This document shows, piece by piece, positions 24,474 through 33,112 of a DNA stretch of 64,000 nucleotides (position 1 is the first letter of the stretch; each line of letters opens with the position of its first letter). Source of the DNA: a beta proteobacterium L13 (GTDB lineage Bacteria; Pseudomonadota; Gammaproteobacteria; Burkholderiales; Chromobacteriaceae); contig AMYZ01000004.1 in NCBI GenBank assembly GCA_000335715.1, forward strand, positions 62,001 to 126,000, given 5' to 3'. The notes beneath the pieces were generated by a model, which had not been told where the DNA came from, ran no database searches, and saw nothing but the letters and a program-made list of their open reading frames with translations. Position numbers and translations under genes: made by a program.

Positions 24474-25591
24474 CGCGTCAGCGTGTAGCAATTTTCAACA
24501 GTGCGCCGCCCGCCCAGGTGCTGGTGGCTGGTGGCAGCTGGTACCGGGTGAGCAATGCGGCCAACCTTGCGGCCGGTGAGCCGCTGCAGGTCGATCTGAT
24601 GGACGAAATCGGCGGCTGGGGCGTGCAGGCCAGTGACTTCCTGCGTGATCTGCGTGCGGCCGACGATGGCCAGCGCCCGGTGGTGGTCAACATCGCCAGT
24701 ATCGGCGGTGATGTCTGGCAGGGGATTGCCATCAGCAATGCGCTGCGCCGCATGGGCGACCGCGTTACCGCCTGCATTACCAGCGTGGCCGCCAGCATCG
24801 CTAGCGTGGTCGCTGTCGGTGCGCACCGTGTCGTCATGCCGGAAAACGCCATGATGATGATCCACAACCCGTGGGCGGTAGTGGCTGGCGAAGCCGACGA
24901 GCTGCGCGAGGCCGCCGACCTGCTGGACAAAGTCAAAGCTGCCCTGGTCGCCACCTATCGCGCCAAAGCGCCGGCGCTGAGCGAAGACGAGCTGGCAAAA
25001 ATGCTGTCGGCGGAAACCTGGCTGACGGCCGCCGAGGCGCATGCGATGGGGCTGGTCGATGAGGTGCAGCCGCTATTGCCTATCAAGGCCAGTGCCCGGC
25101 TGTACGCCCAGTGTGGCCGCTTCAAAGCGGCGCCGGCGGCGCTGCTGGCAGCGTTGCAGCCTGCTGCAGATCCCGCACCGGCACCGGCAGTCGATCCGGT
25201 GGAAGATCCTGCGCCGGCCGCGGCGGACCCGATTGCGCTGGCCAGGCTGGCGGCGTCGTTGTGTGCTGACAAGCAGCTGCCCGTGCAAGCGGTATCTACT
25301 GTGCTGGCTACTGGCGTGAAGTCGGAAGCCGACATCCGTGCAGGCGTCGAGCGGGCTGTCACGATTCGTGACCTGTGCGTGACCGCCAAATTGCCGGAGC
25401 TGGCACTTAGCCTGCTGGCCAGTGGCCTGGATGTGGAGGCGGCGCGTGCCCGTCTGTTTGACAAGATCGTTACCAATGCCGGAGTGGATCTGGATAACAC
25501 GCCGCCGGCCGCGTCCACGTCCGCGCCCCGTGCTGGCTTGAATGTTGCCGCTGTCTACCAAAAACGCCGCGATGCTGCGGCCAACCGTTGA
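24470..25591 (+). CDS. Head maturation protease, ClpP-like (S14/S49 fold), possibly with scaffold region
   Basis: 373 residues. The N-terminal ~200 residues have the ClpP fold (NIASIGGDVWQGIAISNALRRMGDRVTACITSVAASIASVVAVGAH), nucleophile Ser in SVAASIAS, and a catalytic-type His in MMMIHNPWAVVAGEADELREAADLLDKVK. The C-terminal part is Ala/Pro-rich then helical, like the scaffold tail of such capsid proteases. It overlaps the portal gene by 4 bases and precedes decoration and capsid genes, as in lambda-type heads. Confidence 0.93.
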   Translation: MTRQRVAIFNSAPPAQVLVAGGSWYRVSNAANLAAGEPLQVDLMDEIGGWGVQASDFLRDLRAADDGQRPVVVNIASIGGDVWQGIAISNALRRMGDRVTACITSVAASIASVVAVGAHRVVMPENAMMMIHNPWAVVAGEADELREAADLLDKVKAALVATYRAKAPALSEDELAKMLSAETWLTAAEAHAMGLVDEVQPLLPIKASARLYAQCGRFKAAPAALLAALQPAADPAPAPAVDPVEDPAPAAADPIALARLAASLCADKQLPVQAVSTVLATGVKSEADIRAGVERAVTIRDLCVTAKLPELALSLLASGLDVEAARARLFDKIVTNAGVDLDNTPPAASTSAPRAGLNVAAVYQKRRDAAANR

Positions 25592-25599
25592 GGTGAACC

Positions 25600-25941
25600 A
25601 TGAATCACAAACGTAGCCTGCTGCCCGGTGCAGCTGCCCACATCATTTCGCTTACCGGCCCCATTAGCCAGGATCTGGTCGATCTGGCACCCGGTCCCGC
25701 ACTGCCGGCCGGTACGCTGCTGGCGTTCGATGCCGCAAACAAGCGCTATCTGCCTTACGACAACGCGGTGGAAGCTGCCGGTAAAGCGGTGGCCGTGCTG
25801 TACGCGCCGGCGCCGGAACGTACTGAGGTCACCCGGGTTGTCGTCACGTCGCGCCTGGCCGAGCTGCAAGCCGGCCTGCTGCATGGCCTGGATGACCCTG
25901 CCCGTGCCGACCTGGCCGCTGCCTTCATCGTTCTGCGCTGA
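25600..25941 (+). CDS. Head decoration protein (lambda gpD-like)
   Basis: 113 residues with the gpD-type beta tulip pattern (SLLPGAAAHIISLTGPISQDLVDLAPGPALPAGTLLAFDAANKRYLPYD... PERTEVTRVVVTSRLAELQAGLL). It would bind trimer sites on the expanded capsid. Separate ribosome site (GAGGTG) and short spacing from the protease. Confidence 0.88.
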   Translation: MNHKRSLLPGAAAHIISLTGPISQDLVDLAPGPALPAGTLLAFDAANKRYLPYDNAVEAAGKAVAVLYAPAPERTEVTRVVVTSRLAELQAGLLHGLDDPARADLAAAFIVLR

Positions 25942-25960
25942 TCAACCCGTTTAATCACGA

Positions 25961-25988
25961 AAGCACCGCTCGCCGCGGTGCTTTTTTT
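25961..25988 (+). terminator. Terminator between decoration and capsid genes
   Basis: AAGCACCGC/GCGGTGCTT 9-bp stem, loop TCGCC, followed by seven T. It probably sets transcript ratios between head genes. Confidence 0.8.
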
Positions 25989-26005
25989 GCGTCTGGAGAA
26001 TTCCC

Positions 26006-27007
26006 ATGCCCAGTATCGATATCTTTAACGATGATGCGTTCTCGCTCAGCTCGCTGACCGCTGCCATCAATGAAGCCCCGAAAACCCCGTCCCGTTTGGC
26101 CGACCTTGGCCTATTCGAAGAGGACGGCATTACTACTACTACGGTAGAAATCGAAAAATCCGGCGATACCCTGGCGCTGGTCGCCGCCGGTGAGCGTGGT
26201 GCACCGGGCCAGCAAGTGTCGGGTGAGCCGCGTGATGTGCTGCACTTTGGCACCATCCACCTGCCGCAAGACAGCACCATCCGTGCTGACGAAATCCAGA
26301 ACCTTCGCGCGTTCGGTAGCGAGAGCGAGCTGGAAACCGTGCAAAACGTGGTGGCCAAGCGCCAGCTGAAGCACAAGCGCCAGCTGGACGCCACTATCGA
26401 GTTCCATCGCGTTGGCGCAATCAAGGGTGTGGTGCTGGACGCGGACGGCAAGCGTGTACTGCTGAACCTGTACGAGCGCTTTGGTATTGCACAGAAAGAG
26501 ATCGAAATCGACCTCAGTGCCAACGGCCCAGCTTTGCGCGGCCAAGTGCTGGCCGTGGTCGAGGCGGTAGAAGAAGCGCTGGGCGCGGCAACCAGTACCG
26601 GTACGCGTGCGTTTTGCGGTAAGAACATCTGGGCAGCGTTGGTAGTCAACGAGTACCTGGAAGATACCTTCAAGTACGGCCCGCAGGCGGCTGCGCTGCG
26701 TAATGATCCGCGCGACAGCATCGAGTTCGGCGGCATCGTCTGGGAGCGTTACACCGGCAAGGTGGGCACCATCGCCTTCATCGATCCGGATACCGCCTAT
26801 GTGGTACCGGAGGGCGTGCCGGACATGTTCATTACCCGCTTTGCCCCTGCTGATCACGTTGACGCCGTCAATACCCTGGGCCTGCCGTACTACACCTCGC
26901 AAGAGATCCTGCGTCACGGCAAGGGCGTTGAACTGTTGTCGCAGTCGAACCCGCTGAGCCTGAATACCCGCCCGGCGGCAGTGATCCGCCTGAAGCTGAA
27001 GAAATGA
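26006..27007 (+). CDS. Major capsid protein (lambda gpE family)
   Basis: 333 residues: MPSIDIFNDDAFSLSSLTAAINEAPKTPSRLADLGLFEEDGI is the standard E-family start, followed by IHLPQDSTIRADEIQNLRAFG and later the insertion GGIVWERYTGKVG and PEGVPDMFITRFAPADHV. HK97-fold shell subunit. Length and order match lambda E. GGAG precedes the ATG. Confidence 0.96.
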   Translation: MPSIDIFNDDAFSLSSLTAAINEAPKTPSRLADLGLFEEDGITTTTVEIEKSGDTLALVAAGERGAPGQQVSGEPRDVLHFGTIHLPQDSTIRADEIQNLRAFGSESELETVQNVVAKRQLKHKRQLDATIEFHRVGAIKGVVLDADGKRVLLNLYERFGIAQKEIEIDLSANGPALRGQVLAVVEAVEEALGAATSTGTRAFCGKNIWAALVVNEYLEDTFKYGPQAAALRNDPRDSIEFGGIVWERYTGKVGTIAFIDPDTAYVVPEGVPDMFITRFAPADHVDAVNTLGLPYYTSQEILRHGKGVELLSQSNPLSLNTRPAAVIRLKLKK

Positions 27008-27300
27008 GCTTTAGCAACCTGGTGGCGGATCTGGATGCGGTGGTGTTCGATGCGCTCGGTGATGCCGCCACGGTTGCCGGCCGGCCCGTGGTCGGTATGT
27101 TTGCCTCGCCGTGGCTTCAGCCACAGCTTGGCAAGCTGAACACCGCTATCCGCGAGCCTCGGCTGGTGGTGCGCGATGCTGATGCAGTCGCTGTGGCGCG
27201 TGGTGCGGCAGTAGAGGTGCCTGGCCAGGGCTGTTACACCGTTGTCAGTATCGAGCCGGATGGTACCGGCTTGACTGTGCTGGTTCTGCGGCCGGCTTGA
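27004..27300 (+). CDS. Head-tail attachment protein (lambda FII-like)
   Basis: 98 residues with a beta-barrel pattern (VVFDALGDAATVAGRPVVGMFASPWLQPQ, RLVVRDADAVAVARGAAVEVPGQGCYTVVSIEPDGTGLTVLVLRP). This is Phage_attach/FII type, which joins completed heads to tails. It overlaps the capsid gene by 4 bases. Confidence 0.82.
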   Translation: MSFSNLVADLDAVVFDALGDAATVAGRPVVGMFASPWLQPQLGKLNTAIREPRLVVRDADAVAVARGAAVEVPGQGCYTVVSIEPDGTGLTVLVLRPA

Positions 27301-27318
27301 TACGCAAGGGGGTGTCTG

Positions 27319-27858
27319 ATGCTCGCAGTCAAGGTGGACTTTGATGACCGTGCGCTGAGAAGCTTCAGCGCCGGTTTGTCGGTATCTGCGCTCGAGCGTG
27401 CCGCAAAGCGCGCTGTGCGCAAGACAGCGCTTTGGGTGCGTACCCAGCTGTTGCGCTACCTGCGCGATGACGGCATTCGCCGCAAGATCATCGTGCATCG
27501 CGTGAAGCTGTACGACAAAGCCTGGCGCACTGGCGGTGGCAGTGGCCCTGCGGTCAAGGTCTGGTTCGGGGTCAACGCGGTCAACGCCGACGAGCTGGGG
27601 CGGCCAGTCAAAACGGCCAGCGGGTACCGGGTGCGTAGCTGGCAGTTTGACGCCGCTTTCATGCCGGGTATCAACCCGCGCTATCGCGGCAAGCTGTACC
27701 AGCGTACCACCCGCCACCGCCTGCCGATTCAGCGTGCCAAGGTAGAAGTGGACGAGATGGCGAACGATGCCTTTGCCTTGATCGTGCACCAGATACCTGG
27801 CCGCTTGCGTGAGCTGATGGCGCAAGAGTTGCGTTATGAAGTGGAGAAAGTGCGATGA
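27319..27858 (+). CDS. Minor tail protein Z-like
   Basis: 179 residues. The early AAKRAVRKTALWVRTQLLRYLRDDGIRRKIIVHRVKLY and central GVNAVNADELGRPVKT segments are typical of gpZ-like tail-completion proteins. Position after FII-like and before the small tail gene agrees. In lambda, Z is needed for correct DNA positioning at the tail junction. Confidence 0.78.
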   Translation: MLAVKVDFDDRALRSFSAGLSVSALERAAKRAVRKTALWVRTQLLRYLRDDGIRRKIIVHRVKLYDKAWRTGGGSGPAVKVWFGVNAVNADELGRPVKTASGYRVRSWQFDAAFMPGINPRYRGKLYQRTTRHRLPIQRAKVEVDEMANDAFALIVHQIPGRLRELMAQELRYEVEKVR

Positions 27859-28373
27859 ACCTGGCTGATCTTCATGCCGCCATCGAAACGGTATTGCGTG
27901 CCGGCCTGCCCGGGGTGGATGTGCAGAGCTATCCCGACCTGGGCGAGCGTGTCGGCCTGCCGCTGGTCGTGCTCGAGGCGTCGGAGTTTTCGCCGGCCGA
28001 CGATACCGGTACCGGCGAGTTGTCGCTGGAAGCCACTGTACAGGCGCGGCTGGTTTTTGACCCGACCCAGCCGGAGGCGGAAATCGCTGTGCGGCAGTTG
28101 GCTTTGCGCCTGGCGTTGCTGGTGCACCAGGGGCGGAGTTTCGGCTTGCCGGTCACGCCGGCGCGGCTACGGCAGATTGCGCCGGATGGCTTTCGTGCGG
28201 ATCTGGATGGCTACCTGGTGTGGCTGGTGGAATGGGTGCACGAGCTGGATATCGGTGAGCCGGAAGAGCTGGAAATGCCTGTGTTCCAGCCGGTGGAGGT
28301 GCTGTTTTCTGCAGTGCCTTCCGGTGTGCCTGTCGCGCCTGACGGCTATGAAGCGCTTCCGGTGTCGCCATGA
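27855..28373 (+). CDS. Tail-terminus-region protein, unknown family
   Basis: 172 residues: helical start (MNLADLHAAIETVLRAGLPGVDVQSYPD) then beta strands (GELSLEATVQARLVFDP). This resembles small tail-terminator-type proteins that cap the tube (lambda U / Gp37-like), but no single family is certain. Overlaps both neighbours by 4 bases. Confidence 0.65.
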   Translation: MNLADLHAAIETVLRAGLPGVDVQSYPDLGERVGLPLVVLEASEFSPADDTGTGELSLEATVQARLVFDPTQPEAEIAVRQLALRLALLVHQGRSFGLPVTPARLRQIAPDGFRADLDGYLVWLVEWVHELDIGEPEELEMPVFQPVEVLFSAVPSGVPVAPDGYEALPVSP

Positions 28374-28837
28374 GCTATCCGCTGTCTGAGCTGGATCGTC
28401 AGGTGTCCGGCATGATCCTGGCGGGCTATGTCAGCGCGGTACAGCTAAAGCCGCCCCGTGTGCGCATCACATCTGATGATTGGGAGTCGTGCTGGGTGCC
28501 CTGGTTTGCGTTTGCTGCCGGCAAGGCGCGGCACTGGCGACCGCCTAGCGTGGGCGAGCAAGCCGTGCTGCTGTCGCCATCAGGTGACCCGGCGCAGGCC
28601 TTCGCGCTGGTCGGTTACTACACGGCTGAGTATCCCGGCGATGGTCGTGGCAACGTCACCGCCTGGCTGTACCCGGACGGCGCGGTATGGGAGCACGATC
28701 ACGCTGCCGGCCGCACGCTGGTCCAGGTGCCTGCCAGCGGTGGAATCGACTTTGTCTGCGGTGCTTCATCCATCCGGATGACCGGTGCGGGTATTAAGAT
28801 CCAGGCGCCACGGCTGGATCTGAACGAGGAGGGCTGA
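28370..28837 (+). CDS. Baseplate assembly protein V (spike)
   Basis: 155 residues with the gpV/gp45-like OB domain (MILAGYVSAVQLKPPRVRITSDDWESCWVPWFAFAAGKARHWRPPSVGEQAVLLSPSGDP) and a beta-helix-like C terminus (ASSIRMTGAGIKIQAPRLDL). Trimeric membrane-piercing spike of contractile tails. Followed by the PAAR tip gene. Confidence 0.9.
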   Translation: MSYPLSELDRQVSGMILAGYVSAVQLKPPRVRITSDDWESCWVPWFAFAAGKARHWRPPSVGEQAVLLSPSGDPAQAFALVGYYTAEYPGDGRGNVTAWLYPDGAVWEHDHAAGRTLVQVPASGGIDFVCGASSIRMTGAGIKIQAPRLDLNEEG

Positions 28838-29124
28838 TGCCAGCAGCTTTGCGTGTCAATGACGCCTGTAGCGGGCATGACTTGTGCCCGCCCAGGCCTG
28901 CCGCGGCCGGTAGCCCCAATGTATTTATTAACGGCCGGCCGGCGCACCGGCTGGGCGATGCCTGGGCGCCGCACGGTTGCCCTGTGCATGGTTCGCATGG
29001 CGGTGTGCTGACGAGTGGTTCTGCTTCCGTCTTTGTCAACGGCCTGCCGCTGGGCAGGGTGGGCGATGGTGTCAGCTGCGGTTCTACTGCAGCAGAAGGC
29101 AGCCCGAATGTTTTTGCCGGCTAA
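28837..29124 (+). CDS. PAAR-domain spike tip protein
   Basis: 95 residues with repeated GSPNVFINGRPAHRLGD...HGSHGGVLTSGSASVFVNGLPLGRVGDGVSCGSTAAEGSPNVFAG, the PAAR motif with zinc-binding His/Cys (HDLC, HGCPVHGSHGG, VSCG). It sharpens the gpV spike. Its ATG overlaps the V stop. Confidence 0.92.
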   Translation: MPAALRVNDACSGHDLCPPRPAAAGSPNVFINGRPAHRLGDAWAPHGCPVHGSHGGVLTSGSASVFVNGLPLGRVGDGVSCGSTAAEGSPNVFAG

Positions 29125-29142
29125 GCCGGTTTTTGTCTAGTT

Positions 29143-29166
29143 ACCCGCCTGCAGGCGGGTTTTTTT
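29143..29166 (+). terminator. Terminator after the PAAR gene
   Basis: ACCCGCCTG/CAGGCGGGT palindrome followed by six or more T. Confidence 0.85.
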
Positions 29167-29178
29167 ATGGAGTGAGTC

Positions 29179-29385
29179 ATGAGCAAAACCGCAACTCAGC
29201 CCGGCTTTGTGCCGCAAACCTTTCGTGATGACGGCTGGAAAATCCGCACCCTGATCATGCCGGACGGTACCGCGCTGCAGGTGAACAACTACCAGGTCAC
29301 CGCCCACACGCCCGAGCAGCTTGCCTTCCTGCAGGCGCAGGCCGGCCTGTCGCCGGTGGCCGCAGATGTTCCCGGCGAGGCGTAA
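29179..29385 (+). CDS. Small baseplate-region protein
   Basis: 68 residues (MSKTATQPGFVPQTFRDDGWKIRTLIMPDGTALQVNNYQVTAHTPEQLAFL...). Good ribosome site (GGAGTG), adjacent without gap to the W gene. Small proteins of this look sit between spike and gpW in related phages. Function unknown. Confidence 0.7.
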   Translation: MSKTATQPGFVPQTFRDDGWKIRTLIMPDGTALQVNNYQVTAHTPEQLAFLQAQAGLSPVAADVPGEA

Positions 29386-29718
29386 ATGAGCCTGCAGGGG
29401 ATGTGCCGCCGGACCGGTCTGCCGCTGGCCGGGGTTGCGCACCTGGTGCAGTCCATTGAAGACATCCTGAGTACCCCGCTGGGCAGCCGCCGGGAGCGTC
29501 CGGAGTACGGCAGCCGCATTCCTCGCATGGTGGATCAGCCGGTGACTGCAGGCTGGGTTGCTGCGGTCCAGAGCGAGGCGGCGCGGGCGCTTGGGCGCTG
29601 GGAGCCGCGTATCCGTCTGCAGCGCGTGGTGCTGCTGTCGGTGCTGGATGGCCGGCCGGTGTTTCGTGTCGAGGGTGAGTACCAGGGCGAAAGCCTGATG
29701 CTGGAGGTGTCGTCATGA
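29386..29718 (+). CDS. Baseplate protein W (gp25-like)
   Basis: 110 residues with the gpW/gp25 core: HLVQSIEDILSTPLGSRRERPEYGSRIPRMVDQPVT, then RIRLQRVVLLSVLDGRPVF. The EPR-like loop holds the sheath start on the baseplate. It overlaps the J gene by 4 bases. Confidence 0.92.
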   Translation: MSLQGMCRRTGLPLAGVAHLVQSIEDILSTPLGSRRERPEYGSRIPRMVDQPVTAGWVAAVQSEAARALGRWEPRIRLQRVVLLSVLDGRPVFRVEGEYQGESLMLEVSS

Positions 29719-30689
29719 TCGATCTGGCTTCCTTGCCTGAGCCGGCGCTGGTATCGGCGCTGGATTTCGAGGAGATCTATCAGCAGAAGCTAGCCCGCTT
29801 TCAGCAGTTGTACCCGGAGCATACGGCGGCGGTGGAGTCCGATGCGGTCGTCAAGCTGCTCGAGCTGTCTGCCTACGATGCCTTGCTGCACGACGCCCGT
29901 ATCAATGATGCCGGACGCGCCACCATGCTGGCTTACGCCCGCGGTACGGATCTGGACCACCGTGCGGCGGATTACGACGTGCAACGGCTGTTGCTGGTGC
30001 CGGCCGACCCGGATGCGGATCCGCCGGTGGAGGCGGTCTGGGAAAGTGATGACCGGCTTCGCTTGCGCTGTCAGATGGCGTTTGACGCGTTATCGGTGGC
30101 GGGCAGTCGTGGTGCGTATGTGTTCCATACGCTCAGCGCTGCGGCAGGTATTGCGGATGTGTCGGTGGCCTCGCCTAAGTTTGACGTGGTGCCGGTGTCG
30201 GACAGTGTCCGGGCGCAGCTGCCGGCCGGGGCATTCGTGTTGGCCTGTTCCGATAGTGCAGGGCTGGAAGCGCCCATGCCCGGAGATGTTGCCATCACCG
30301 TGCTGGCCGCGGCCGATAGCCCGCAGTCGTCTGCCGAGCTTGTAGGGCGTGCCCGCCACGCCTTGTCTGCGGAAGATGTTCGTCCGTTGACAGACCGGCC
30401 GCGGGTGTCGGCTGGCCAGCCGTTGCCGTTTCGGGTGGTCGCCTCGTTGGCGATCGCGCCCGGGCCGGACGCGACGCTGGTGCTGCAGGAGGCGCGAGCC
30501 CGTCTGGATAGCGTGGTTGCTGCGGCTCGGCGGCTGGGTGCCCAGTTGTCGCGCTCGGCGTTGTATGCCGCGCTGCATGTGTCGGGCGTGGTGTCGGTGG
30601 AGCTGCAGCAGCCGGTGGCGGATATCCGCTGTGATCAGCGCCAGTTTCCTCACTGTGAGGCTGTCGAGCTGAGTAAGGGGGCATCGTGA
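29715..30689 (+). CDS. Baseplate wedge protein J
   Basis: 324 residues with the gpJ pattern: PALVSALDFEEIYQQKLARFQQLYPEHTAAVESDAVVKLLELSAYDALLHDARINDAGRATMLAYARGTDLDHRAADYDVQR. Forms wedges of the contractile baseplate with I and W. ATGA-type overlaps on both sides. Confidence 0.93.
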   Translation: MIDLASLPEPALVSALDFEEIYQQKLARFQQLYPEHTAAVESDAVVKLLELSAYDALLHDARINDAGRATMLAYARGTDLDHRAADYDVQRLLLVPADPDADPPVEAVWESDDRLRLRCQMAFDALSVAGSRGAYVFHTLSAAAGIADVSVASPKFDVVPVSDSVRAQLPAGAFVLACSDSAGLEAPMPGDVAITVLAAADSPQSSAELVGRARHALSAEDVRPLTDRPRVSAGQPLPFRVVASLAIAPGPDATLVLQEARARLDSVVAAARRLGAQLSRSALYAALHVSGVVSVELQQPVADIRCDQRQFPHCEAVELSKGAS

Positions 30690-31414
30690 TCAGTCGTTTG
30701 TTACCGCCAAACCGTACACCGCTAGAAAGTGCGCTGGCAGACGCCATGAGCTTGACGTCAGATCCGGGGGTGATCCGCACGCTGGCAGATTCCACCCGCT
30801 GTCCCGCAGCGCTGCTGCCCTGGCTTGCCTGGGCAAAGTCTGTAGATGGCTGGGATGAAGCCGGTAGCGAGCAGGCACGGCGTGCGCTGATCCGGCAGTC
30901 CTTTGCCATTCACAAGCGCAAAGGCACCGTCGGCGCAGTACGCCGGGCGCTGGGGGCGCTGGGTGTGGCGGTGGATTTCCGGGAGTGGCACGACATTCCA
31001 GGCGCCGCGCCGCATACGTTCGGGCTGGTGGCCTGGGTGAATGACAACCCGGCAGATGAAAGCGCAGTGCTCACGCCGCAGCTGTATCAGCGGTTGCGCC
31101 GTCTGGTTGACCAGACCCGCAACGAGCGCAGCCAGTTTTTCTTTCAGGTCGGTGCGCAGTTTGATCAGGCCATGCGTGTTGCCAGTGCCGCTCAGGCTGC
31201 CGCGGTCGGGCGGTGGCAGGCTGGTGCCCGTCCGGTTCAGCCTGCGCCGGCCAGTCAGCCGTTAAGCCTTGCCAATGGCGGTCAGGCCGCTGCGTTTACT
31301 CGCCATAGCGTTACGCCGGCCGCGGTTCAGCCGGCCGGTGCTCGCCAGGTGTTGCGGCTGTTTTCTGTCGCAAGGCCTTTTTCAGTCGTTCGTGTATGCA
31401 TGGAGGTTCCATGA
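30686..31414 (+). CDS. Tail protein I (baseplate to fibre)
   Basis: 242 residues; first 180 are gpI (LLPPNRTPLESALADAMSLTSDPGVIRTLADSTRCPAALLPWLAWAKSVDGWDEAGSEQARRALIRQSFAIHKRKGTVGAVRRAL). The C-terminal 60 residues are Ala/Gln/Pro-rich and extend beyond typical gpI, perhaps a fibre contact. Followed by the fibre gene with a strong GGAGG site. Confidence 0.9.
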   Translation: MISRLLPPNRTPLESALADAMSLTSDPGVIRTLADSTRCPAALLPWLAWAKSVDGWDEAGSEQARRALIRQSFAIHKRKGTVGAVRRALGALGVAVDFREWHDIPGAAPHTFGLVAWVNDNPADESAVLTPQLYQRLRRLVDQTRNERSQFFFQVGAQFDQAMRVASAAQAAAVGRWQAGARPVQPAPASQPLSLANGGQAAAFTRHSVTPAAVQPAGARQVLRLFSVARPFSVVRVCMEVP

Positions 31415-32124
31415 GTAGTACGCCCCTGATGCCGACCATTCTTGAGGTCGGCTTACAAGCCCTGTGGCTTACGTCGAAAGATGGTGTGGCGGCCAAAATT
31501 ACCCACATTGCGTTGGGGGAGGCGGCCTATACCCCGCACCAAGGCCTGGTGCGCCTGCAGGCCGAGCGCGCCCGTTACCCGATTGCAGACGGTAAAGCCG
31601 TATCCAGTACGCAGGTGCATCTGACTGCGCTGGCTGATGGCAATGCAGAGTTCTGGGTGCGCGAGGTGGGCTTTTACCTGGCAGACGGCACTTGCCTGGC
31701 GATTTGGAGTGATCCAGCCAGACCGTTGGCTTACAAGGCGGCGGGCGTCGATCTGCTGCTGGCCTACGACCTGGTGCTGTCTGCCCTGCCGCCGGGCAGC
31801 GTCACCGTGCAAAGCACCGGTGCCGGGCTGTCGCTGGTGATGGCTGAGGAGTTGGCCGCACTGGCTACCGCGCAGATCAGCGAGATGCATCGCGGCCTGA
31901 AGCGTGGCGATGAGCTGGCAAACCATAGCCAGCGCCTTGCTGCCGCTGAGCGCCGTCTGGTAGCAGCAGAAGAGCAGGTGGCGAAGGCATCTGGCGAAAA
32001 CTTACGTTTGAAAGCAGTCGCTGATGAGCGCCACGCCGTCATGACTGAACTGGCAACCGTTCAGGCTGCCGGCCTTATCAATTTGCAGCGTATAGCACTG
32101 CAACCTTTCCTCATTTATCACTAG
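31411..32124 (+). CDS. Tail fibre N-terminal/attachment protein
   Basis: 237 residues from MSSTPLMPTILEVGLQALW. The DUF3751-type start (KITHIALGEAAYTPHQG...QVHLTALADGNAEFWVREVGFYLADGTCLAIWSDP) anchors P2-like fibres to the baseplate. A coiled coil follows (QRLAAAERRLVAAEEQVAKASGENLRLKAVADE). It lacks a long shaft and tip, so the next gene may supply the receptor-binding part. Overlaps the I stop. Confidence 0.85.
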   Translation: MSSTPLMPTILEVGLQALWLTSKDGVAAKITHIALGEAAYTPHQGLVRLQAERARYPIADGKAVSSTQVHLTALADGNAEFWVREVGFYLADGTCLAIWSDPARPLAYKAAGVDLLLAYDLVLSALPPGSVTVQSTGAGLSLVMAEELAALATAQISEMHRGLKRGDELANHSQRLAAAERRLVAAEEQVAKASGENLRLKAVADERHAVMTELATVQAAGLINLQRIALQPFLIYH

Positions 32125-32137
32125 TTAGGAGTTGACC

Positions 32138-32866
32138 ATGAGTCTTGAAAAAACCGTCGCCGATCTGGTCGTCGCTGCAAATAGCCTGACCGGCGAAGTC
32201 TCTGCAAAGATGGGCCAGATTGATGCCAAAGTTGCCGAACAACTCCAGGCGCTTGAAGCCTGGCGGGCAGGGGTGCGTAGCGAGTATCCGGCGATTAATA
32301 CCTTTACCAACAACCTGCTGTGGAGCAATGCAGCTGCCGGTGTTGAGGATGGCACCGTCGGTGTCAAAGGCACGCTGCCGACCGGCTTCTACGCCTGGTG
32401 CTCGAATAGCGAAGTCATCATCTTGGGGACGCGTCCGCTGGTAGATGGTGAATACGGCTTTATCCGGCCGCAACACTACTGCCCATTGCCGCAAGTGCTG
32501 CGCGTGCGCGTCATTCCGCGGCCGGGTACGACACAAGATCAGGGCGGTGTGCCCGTCATTCCTCTGCCGCTTGCGTGGGGCTATCCGATGTCCGTTGCGG
32601 GTCGATCGATCACGCTGTCTGTCTGGGCGCGGCTGGCATCGGGCGTGATGACTGGTGAACCGAATAACAGCAAGATCATCGGTACGCAGTGGAAGCGTAT
32701 CGCAAGCCACCATAACGGGGACGATGGCCTGCGTGCTTACTACGGCCAGGTTCTCGTCGGTATGACGGCGCCTATCGAGCTTGAGTTCATGCTGCCTCAT
32801 GCATGGCTGGGCTATTTGCCAGACGAACATTTGCCGATCTACGCCCGCGCGATGCAGTCCGCTTAA
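32138..32866 (+). CDS. Candidate receptor-binding tail protein
   Basis: 242 residues from MSLEKTVADLVVAANSLTGEVSAKMGQIDAKVAEQLQALEAW, an N-terminal coiled coil, then a beta-rich domain (AINTFTNNLLWSNAAAGVEDGTVGVKG...). No similarity to known tip domains was recognised. Immediately downstream of the fibre gene with its own AGGAG site. Probably the host-range determinant, but this is inferred from order and architecture. Confidence 0.7.
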   Translation: MSLEKTVADLVVAANSLTGEVSAKMGQIDAKVAEQLQALEAWRAGVRSEYPAINTFTNNLLWSNAAAGVEDGTVGVKGTLPTGFYAWCSNSEVIILGTRPLVDGEYGFIRPQHYCPLPQVLRVRVIPRPGTTQDQGGVPVIPLPLAWGYPMSVAGRSITLSVWARLASGVMTGEPNNSKIIGTQWKRIASHHNGDDGLRAYYGQVLVGMTAPIELEFMLPHAWLGYLPDEHLPIYARAMQSA

Positions 32867-32884
32867 CAAGAAAAGGAGAAGTCA

Positions 32885-33112
32885 ATGAGTACAACGAGTA
32901 ATGATCTGCTGGCGCAAATTGCGGCCGGCCACGCCCGCGAGCTGTGCGCGCATCATATCCGCGCCCACTACCCCGAATACCGCCAGCTGAACGTACTTAT
33001 GGCTGATGACGCTGCGGAGAAGGTCAAGATGAAGGCTTTCATCGACGCGTGTCGCGACTGGTCCAACGGCGACAATCCCGACCCGGCCACCCTGGCCGAA
33101 ATCAAGCCATGA
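32885..33112 (+). CDS. Small protein in the fibre-chaperone position
   Basis: 75 residues (MSTTSNDLLAQIAAGHARELCAHHIRAHYPEYRQLNVLMADDAAEKVKMKAFIDACRDWSNG...). The end resembles XkdW/tail-fibre-assembly-type C termini. AGGAGA precedes the ATG. It overlaps the next gene by 4 bases. Confidence 0.65.
   Translation: MSTTSNDLLAQIAAGHARELCAHHIRAHYPEYRQLNVLMADDAAEKVKMKAFIDACRDWSNGDNPDPATLAEIKP

Noticed and set aside
20744-24491. Long reverse frames over terminase and portal genes (about 490-507 codons)
   Set aside because: Composition typical of antisense frames and complete overlap with strongly identified phage genes.
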